The notes beneath the pieces were generated by a model, which had not been told where the DNA came from, did not search any database, and worked only from the letters and a program-made list of their open reading frames with translations. A stretch of DNA of 64,000 bases from Bombyx mori. Lineage: Eukaryota; Arthropoda; Insecta; Lepidoptera; Bombycidae. The first letter of the stretch is position 1, and every line of letters begins with the position of its first letter. Positions 58,020 through 64,000 of the stretch are shown here, one piece after another. The stretch lies in NCBI RefSeq assembly GCF_030269925.1, contig NC_085131.1, forward strand, positions 7,983,501 to 8,047,500, read 5' to 3'. Position numbers and translations under genes: made by a program.

Positions 58020-58414
58020 TCTATATATTAATACGTGAAGCAGAAACTTTGTATCCCTTTTTACGAAAATTGCGCGGACGGACGAGTATGAAATTTTCCA
58101 CACTTATAGAGAATATATAGAAGAAGTGCACAGTTCTAATATATTTTTTAAATAATGCATAAGAGATACATTAAATCAATAAAGAAAACATTACACACAC
58201 TACCGTGTATTTGACACACACACGCATGCATACTATTTATTTATTGTCAAACTTTTGTTCTTGACGTGAAATTGAGAATCGATTAAATATTGTTTGTCTT
58301 TATTAATATTTTTCTATAGTGTAGTCTTGGCGTTGAAAATATAATCATAATAGTGTACAAACTTACAACTCCAATTAGTTATAGTCGAATTTCGACTACT
58401 GCGGGACCTCTAGT
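58020..58414 (+). mobile_element. non-autonomous Helitron (type B)
   Basis: A|TCTATATATTAATACGTGAA to CTGCGGGACCTCTAGT, 395 bp; lacks the segment GCGAAGTTTGTGATTATAG present at 50297-50712. Confidence 0.82.
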
Positions 58415-58980
58415 AATAGTAGGTATATAAACAAATAATATTATATCTAATCGTACATTCCCGAACGCGACTTCCTCTTATCTTTTCCAGAAAATTTGAG
58501 TAGTTCCCGTATTTTCTTTCTATTATTACGATCTTTTGCTCAGAAAAAAATCCAATGAGAAAACGGATTTCAATCATGTAAAAACAAGGAAATCTTAGGA
58601 AATATAAGATCGAAAATTACAACAGAATGTATATATCAAACAGCAATTGGCAATTCGGGATAGGAAAGGTTCGACCTATAAACTACGTGAGTCGGTCAGA
58701 AACAAACTTGTGCAATAAATAACCCGATCGGATAAGAGAAAGGTACGCACTCAGCCATTTTATATTCAATAAAAAATGAGATAAACCAAATTGTCTTACG
58801 ATACAGTCGCTCAAAAGATTTATTGGACACCAACAACTTTTATTTTCACCATCATTGAATCATGTTTTCACCCGCATCAAATCTTTGCTTCAGTATAATT
58901 ACTCTGTAATGAAACTACAATTCATTCCTTTAACATCAATGTGACATACGATATGAAAACACTTTACGCTACTGGTTGCT
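58415..58980. other. no gene seen; AT-rich
   Basis: Nothing supported. Confidence 0.4.
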
Positions 58981-59235
58981 TTACTGGTGGTAGGACCTCT
59001 TGTGATTCCGCGCGGGTGGGTACCACCACCCTGCCTATTTCTGCCGTGAAGCAGTAATGCGTTTCGGTTCGAAGGGTGGGGTAGCCGTTGTAACTATACT
59101 GAGACCTTAGAACTTATATCTCGAGGTGGGTGACGCATTTATGTTGTAGATGTCTATGGGCTCCAGTAACCACTTAACACCAGATGGGCTGTGAGCTCGT
59201 CCATGCATCTCAGCAATAAATAAAAAATAAAAAAT
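58981..59235 (+). repeat. Bm1 SINE, short form
   Basis: TTACTGGTGGTAGGACCTCT to CAGCAATAAATAAAAAATAA. Confidence 0.92.
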
Positions 59236-59264
59236 ATGAAAACACTACGCTACATGCCTATTCT

Positions 59265-59375
59265 TATATCATCATCATCATCATCATCAACAGCCCACAG
59301 TCGTCCACTGCTGGACATAGGCCTCTCCCAATCCACACCACTGAGCCCGGTCTGCGGCTCTCCTCATCCACTTAT
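59265..59375 (-). repeat. RTE-type LINE 3' border
   Basis: A (TCA)n run, then CAGCCCACAGTCGTCCACTG and CTGGACATAGGCCTCTCCCA, the complement of the QQWTVD...YVQ-type end seen at 34469. Confidence 0.65.
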
Positions 59376-59957
59376 ATCCTATTCTTATAATGAATTCAGA
59401 AATATGGAAAATATACGTAAATTAACTACTCGCAGTCATATTCTTAATACTATTTCACAGGCTCGTGTTTTGGTTCACCGAGGAAACCGTGCTATTTAAA
59501 CTGCTTTTCCGTAATTTCGAGGCACATACTTAAATGAACTGAACTTTATAATGTTAAAATAAATCAAGTAAATATAAACGACGATATGAGTTACGCTAAA
59601 TTCAATGCGACATACAAGTGTTCTAATTTTGTGACGAACTCCGAGTTCGCTACGCCTTTCATTTTATGCCAATGAACAAAATCTTTTGCATAAAATTGCG
59701 CGAAATCTCATTAGTGTACGCGCAAGGTTTTAAGCATTTGGACCGTGGCCTAGTTTTAAGCTAAACGATTTTGCCTTTATTCTAAAATGACTCGTGTGCT
59801 TTCTATATTATAGGACTAGCTGAGCCCACGACTTTTGGATCTAGGGGTATTAATTACCGTGCCGAAATGCATGAACCAAAATCTAATTGCTTACAAATCA
59901 TGAAGATACTTAGATTGTAGATTACTTTTAAATGTTGGTTCGAAATTTAATTTTTTG
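59376..59957. other. no gene seen
   Basis: AT-rich; nothing supported. Confidence 0.4.
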
Positions 59958-60078
59958 ATTTATTTATTGCATGGTGGGGTAAGCGGGTTGGCGGCTCATA
60001 TTGTGTAAAGCGATTACTAGATCCCATAGATATTATAACGGGAATAGCTTCACCTAACTTGAGACGTGAATCCGAAAT
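59958..60078 (-). repeat. Bm1 SINE tail half, diverged
   Basis: TTTATTTATTGCATGGTGGG and GATTACTAGATCCCATAGAT; head to head with the younger plus copy at 60083. Confidence 0.6.
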
Positions 60079-60082
60079 TTTT

Positions 60083-60326
60083 TACTGGTTGTAGGATGTC
60101 TTGTGAGTCCGCGCGGATGGGTACCACCGCCCTGCCTATTTCTGCCGTGAAGCAGTAATGCGTTTCGGTTTGAAGGGTGAGGCAGCCATTGTAACTATAC
60201 TTGAGACCTTAGAACTTATATCTCAAGGTAGGCGGCGCATTGACGTTGTGGATGTCTATGGGCTCCAGTAACCACTTAACACCACGTGGGCTAGCTAGTC
60301 CACCCATCAAAGCAATAAAAAAAAAG
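60083..60326 (+). repeat. Bm1 SINE, short form
   Basis: TACTGGTTGTAGGATGTCTT to AAAGCAATAAAAAAAAAG. Confidence 0.9.
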
Positions 60327-60833
60327 TAGTTGTCCCATTCCGCAAACAATTCATTCTGGAAACGCATGAATACTACGTAGCAGAAATAGCCTTCTAGATT
60401 ATGAAACAAACTCCAAACAGACAAATTAATAATTACAAATTGACCAGATCCAACTGAAATATACGGAGTCGTTCCCGTGGGCCACTCCCACATTATCCTT
60501 TCCATTTGACCGAGTATAATACAACATAATCGAAAAATAAATTTTGTGTTACTCTTCATAACCTTTTTGAAAAGTTTTTTATACCCCAGGATAAGGGTCA
60601 GACGGTTCTGTACAGATTAAAAGACATTATTTACCCGTTTGTAACGAACGATGCGTCAAAGTTTTATTTTTTCTGACATGGGACTGAAAATCGTCCTTTT
60701 TGAACATGTGTTCCGACACATAATTGTGTGCTAGAGTGAAACGATTCTCTTTGAACTTCCCCAATCTACTCTAATTAATGAAAGACACCTTTTGAAGTGA
60801 CTTTTATGGATCGCATACGTTCTGTAATTATCT
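60327..60833. other. no gene seen
   Basis: AT-rich; nothing supported. Confidence 0.4.
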
Positions 60834-60970
60834 AACTATACTGATATCTTAGAACTTATATCTCAAGGTGGGTGGCGCATTTACGTTGTAGATGTCTATG
60901 GGCTCCAGTAACCACTTAACACCAGGTGGGCTGTGAGTTCGTCCACACATATAAGCAATAAAAAAAAAAG
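60834..60970 (+). repeat. Bm1 SINE, 5'-truncated tail half
   Basis: AACTATACTGATATCTTAGA to ATATAAGCAATAAAAAAAAA. It begins at nearly the same internal point as 27630-27769. Confidence 0.88.
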
Positions 60971-61266
60971 ATCTTTGTTTTTTTTTTTTTTTCGTACTGA
61001 AAGAAAAGCTCGTCATGGGTTTTAAGTTTGTCTTCATTTTAAGATTTTAATCTGACAAATCATAATTTACCAGTCAAAGGTGGACGGTTTTAACAAAACT
61101 AAGAGACATAGTATTGTTAAAGATTTTCCCGACTGAGTCAAAAACGGTCGCGCAAATGACAATTGATATTTTTGCACTGGTGGTATATATGCAATCTACA
61201 AGTATAGCAAGACTAGTTGACGCGCTGCTGACAATTGAAAGAAGCATTCACCTTAAAGGATCTGGT

Positions 61267-61510
61267 ACTGGTGGTAGGACCTCTTGTGAGTCCGCACATG
61301 TAGGTATCACCACCCTGCCTATTTCTGCCGTGAAGCAGTAATGTGTTTCGATTTGAAGGGTGGGGCAGCCGTTGTAAGTATGCTGAGACCTTAGAATTTA
61401 TATCTCAAGGTGGGTGGCGCATTTATGTTGTAAATGTCTATGGGCTCCATTAACCACTTAACACCAGGTTGGCTGTGAGCTCGTCCACCCATCTAAGCAA
61501 TTAAAAAAAA
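61267..61510 (+). repeat. Bm1 SINE, short form
   Basis: ACTGGTGGTAGGACCTCTTG to CTAAGCAATTAAAAAAAAC. Confidence 0.92.
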
Positions 61511-61952
61511 CATAAAAAAAGGATCTACTAAAACAATAAAACTTTGAAAATTAGAATTTTTCATTTGAATTTGAGTTATTCTATTATGTCTACATTCAAA
61601 GAAATGTCAGTGCCAGTGTCATGTATGTCCTTTATAGTATTATCAGGCTAACGACCGTAGCAATAGTTAATGAGTACAAATAACGTAAAATGCGAAACTA
61701 GAATGATATAGATCTTTCTTAATGTTTAAAACTTTTTGGGTTGCGGTCGTTCTGAAATAAGTTGAACCGGCAAACATTGTGCTGGCCAAATTTCAATATA
61801 ATTATTTTCAATGTATGCCTTTTTTATTGCTTAGATGGGTGGACGAGCTCAAAGCCCACCTGGTGTTAAGTGGTTACTGGAGCCCATAGACATCTACAAC
61901 GTAAATGCGCCACCGACCTTGAAATATGAGTTCTAAGGTCTCAGTATATATT

Positions 61953-62367
61953 TTTTTTTATATTGCCTTTGTAGGCAGACGGGCATACGGCCCACCTGAT
62001 GGTGAGTGGTTACCGTCGCCCATGGACTTCAGCAATGCCAGGGGCAGAGCCAAGCCTCTGCCTACCGCTTAATACTCTCCACAAGCCCGTTTGAAGAAGG
62101 ACATGTCATAGCGCTCGGGAAACACCGTGGAAGGGAGCTCATTCCATAGCCGGATGGTACGTGGCAAAAAAGATCTCTGGAAACGCACTGTGGATAACCG
62201 CAGTGGCTCCAGGTAGTCTGGATGAACTCTACTCCGGTGGCGGGCGGTGCGATGGTAAAAACGAGATGCTGGTATCATCTCGAACAATTCCTCAGAGCAC
62301 TCCCCATGGAACATACGGTACAAAATACAGAGGGAACCGAAGTCCCTCCGCAGACCCAGAGGCTCCC
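61953..62367 (-). mobile_element. LINE family L, 5'-truncated, inside Bm1
   Basis: About 415 bp. The minus strand reads the ORF C-terminus, stop at 62069-62071, a short 3' UTR with CTTGGCTCTGCCCCTGGC-type sequence, and poly(A) (T-run at 61951-61960). The exact right border is ambiguous by a few bases, so a target duplication could not be fixed. Confidence 0.82.
62069..62367 (-). pseudogene. LINE family-L ORF2 C-terminus
   Basis: The open frame reads RWEPLGLRRDFGSLCILYRM, FHGECSEELFEMIPASRFYH, a Tyr/Arg-rich stretch, RFQRSFLPRTIRLWNELPST and VFPERYDMSFFKRACGEY, then stop. RRDF.SLC..YR..HGECSEEL and F.RSFLPRT..LWNELP are the conserved tail of Jockey/CR1-type LINE ORF2 proteins after the reverse transcriptase. 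There are no internal stops, so the insertion is fairly young, but the catalytic domains were never included in this copy. Confidence 0.8.
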
Positions 62368-62460
62368 AACGACCGCTACCCCACCCTTCAAGCCGAAACG
62401 CATTACTGCTTCACGGCAGAACCTACCCGTGCGGACTCACAAGAGGTCCTAACACCAGTA

Positions 62461-63011
62461 AAAAATGCCTGCCTGTTTGCTAATTTTTTTTTATCTTCTA
62501 AGAAACATCCATTATTACTTTCTGTAAAAACTTTGTGTAGATTAATAAACATTAAACAAAAATCGAACAAAAACCAAACAAACAAAATTTTATTTAGATG
62601 ATTAATTTACTTAGATGATCAAACAAGCAAATGCTATTCGTTCGATTCATAATATTTCAGTCTAACTTATTACTGCCGAAATACGCGAACAGCCAATGAA
62701 ACTCGATTTCCTTTTAGCTAAGACGTCGGATGTCTCGTCTTGGCCATTATTAGCGGCAAAATGACAGCTGAATTGGGCGAAAGCCTCACGCCTGTCTAGC
62801 TTGAACCTTGTCAGTTACTAAGTAGCTTTGCTAAGACTTACCGGCTTAAGCACTGAGTGAAATTTACTTTTAAACAAGATTATGTTTGTATTTTTTTAAT
62901 ATCTAAGATGAGCGCTAACCTACCCAACAGTTCCCGCTATTTTACTCATTGTAGGGCGGAATGCAAACGGGAATGTATATATGTATAATCCGTGAATTCT
63001 ATAGGTAGGTT
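62461..63011. other. no gene seen; AT-rich
   Basis: Nothing supported. Confidence 0.4.
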
Positions 63012-63256
63012 CACTGGTGGTAGGACCTCTTGTGAGTCCGCGCGGGTGGGTACCACCACCCTGCCTATTTCTGCCGTGAAGCAGTAATGCGTTTCGGTTT
63101 GAAGGGTGGGGCAGCCGTTGTAACTATACTTGAGACCTTAGAACTTGTATCTCAAAATGGGTGGCGCATTTACGTTGTGGATGTCTATGAGCTCCAGTAA
63201 CCACTTAACCCCAGGTGGGCTGTGAGCTCGTCCACCCATCTAAGCAATAAAAAAAA
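63012..63256 (+). repeat. Bm1 SINE, short form, near consensus
   Basis: ACTGGTGGTAGGACCTCTTG to CTAAGCAATAAAAAAAAGG. It lies about 540 bp upstream of the candidate first exon. Confidence 0.93.
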
Positions 63257-63519
63257 GGTACTATAATTTTCTCTAGTAGACATTGTACAAAGGGTAGAAC
63301 ATATCCCAATGTATATAGTCACATCCACATTATATTCCGACTTTAGTTCTCACCCTCTATCAGGATCTTGTGATAGTTGACAATGTTCTTTACCACCAGT
63401 AGTTAAGACTGAAATTAGGAGGTTCCGAATTCACTCATTACGTAGGAAAATTAATTATAATATCACCACCTACTACAGGGTGTTCTGAATTAGCGGTCTG
63501 ATACAAACGACGATGAAAC

Positions 63520-63640
63520 CTGAAAAACGGTAGTACCTATCCGTGTAAACAGGACGCCCAAGAGTTACGTAAATCAAAGTCTGCTGGTTTGATTTTCATT
63601 ACTTGATATCATTCTAAAACGTCGTAAAAATTACACTGTC
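63520..63640 (-). repeat. Bm1 SINE middle, strongly diverged
   Basis: CGGTAGTACCTATCCGTGTA, GTTACGTAAATCAAAGTCTG and TGATTTTCATTACTTGATAT follow the core-to-middle order of the full-length copy. Confidence 0.45.
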
Positions 63641-63794
63641 ATCAAGTAATTCAGACTTAATTACAGTGCTACGCGAGCATAAAGTCAAATATAACAATGA
63701 TGTCGGTTATGACATTTTCAAAAATTTCGCATACATATAGAAACGTTAAGTGGTGAAGTAGTAGTGGTATGTGTGTAGTGTGACGATGTAAAAT

Positions 63795-63894
63795 ATGTTA
63801 AAAATGTGGTCGGTAAAGTGGATCAGGCTATTAGTGATGCTGGCAGCGTGCTGGGCTCAAGAAGGCGAGTGGAGTGAAGATGCTGAAGACTTGG
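63795..63894 (+). CDS. candidate first coding exon: signal peptide of a secreted or membrane protein (5' part only)
   Basis: ATG at 63795, a second in-frame ATG at 63804 with an A-rich context (TTAAAAATGTGG). The peptide is MLKMWSVKWIRLLVMLAACW, then AQEGEWSEDAEDL. It has a basic n-region (KMWSVKWIR), a hydrophobic core (LLVMLAACW) and a small-residue site before an acidic mature start: a classical secretory signal peptide. After one base of the next codon comes GTAAGA at 63895, a strong splice donor, giving a phase-1 junction as is common after signal-peptide exons. The upstream sequence from about 63720 would be 5' UTR; no promoter was identified. The rest of the gene is outside the window, so the product is unknown. 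No mobile-element similarity was seen, which supports a host gene. Confidence 0.55.
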
Positions 63895-64000
63895 GTAAGA
63901 TTTTTATTTCTAAGCACATCTTTGTTACATGTTTTAGTTCGTATTATATTTGATAAACGTAGTCGAAATCTATAATTGTTGTTGTTGTGGGGGTGGCTCA
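63895..64000 (+). other. start of intron 1 of the candidate gene
   Basis: Begins with GTAAGATTTTTATTTC, donor consensus followed by T-rich sequence. No acceptor occurs before the window ends. Confidence 0.5.

Larger units (their letters stand above)
61819..62460 (-). repeat. Bm1 SINE, short form, split by a LINE
   Basis: The tail half is at 61819-61952 (ends GGTCTCAGTATA) and the core at about 62370-62460 (CCCCACCCTTCAAGCCGAAA to CCTAACACCAGTA), with the LINE between. A further 20-bp deletion removes GGGTGGTGG-type core sequence. Confidence 0.85.

Noticed and set aside
1..64000. CRISPR arrays, operons, bacterial promoters, LTR retrotransposons or endogenous viral genes
   Set aside because: I saw no regularly spaced repeats, no Shine-Dalgarno-led gene strings, no long terminal repeat pairs and no recognisable viral domain.

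Overview
The window reads as lepidopteran nuclear DNA, almost certainly silkworm (Bombyx mori or a sister Bombyx). The main evidence is the Bm1 SINE: about 30 copies or pieces, two of them with the complete tRNA-like head. AT-rich non-coding DNA, Helitrons ending in CTAGT, mariner-like and pogo-like DNA transposons, and R1-, Jockey- and RTE-type LINEs fit that reading. There are no operons, CRISPR arrays, intact viral genes or bacterial features. This is gene-poor, transposon-built sequence, probably intergenic or just upstream of a gene. The only candidate host coding sequence is a signal-peptide first exon at the far right (63795-63894), followed by a splice donor.

Layout. Positions 1-9200 are AT-rich with decayed Bm1 and LINE pieces and one unassigned GC-rich block (about 180-545). 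At 9198-11705 a small Helitron is split by a recent, 5'-truncated R1-clade retrotransposon with an intact 3' reading frame; an 11-bp target duplication marks the event. 11.7-17.5 kb holds a third type of Helitron, a 249-bp MITE with a 4-bp target duplication, and one copy of an unclassified repeat whose partner lies at about 0.7-1.0 kb. 17.5-21.9 kb is a Jockey-type retrotransposon (ORF1 with zinc knuckles, ORF2 with an APE endonuclease, reverse transcriptase lost). Its ORF1 is split by a 1473-bp pogo-like DNA transposon that carries an internally deleted transposase with a CENP-B-type N-terminus and a C-terminal PHD-like finger. 22-47 kb is a mosaic of LINE 3' ends, SINEs, Helitrons and a mariner relic. 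47-64 kb has the densest Bm1 cluster, a U6 snRNA pseudogene, perfect hairpins, further Helitrons and the terminal exon.

The elements interact by nesting: LINE in Helitron, pogo in Jockey, LINE in Bm1, SINE beside a Bm1 remnant. The 3' tail of Bm1 resembles the 3' tail of an abundant LINE in the same window, which suggests that LINE (or a relative) supplies the retrotransposition machinery for Bm1. Nearly all young short Bm1 copies start at the same internal point, implying a distinct head-less subfamily. All identifications were made by eye from sequence and motif knowledge; family names below clade level are avoided unless the match is clear.
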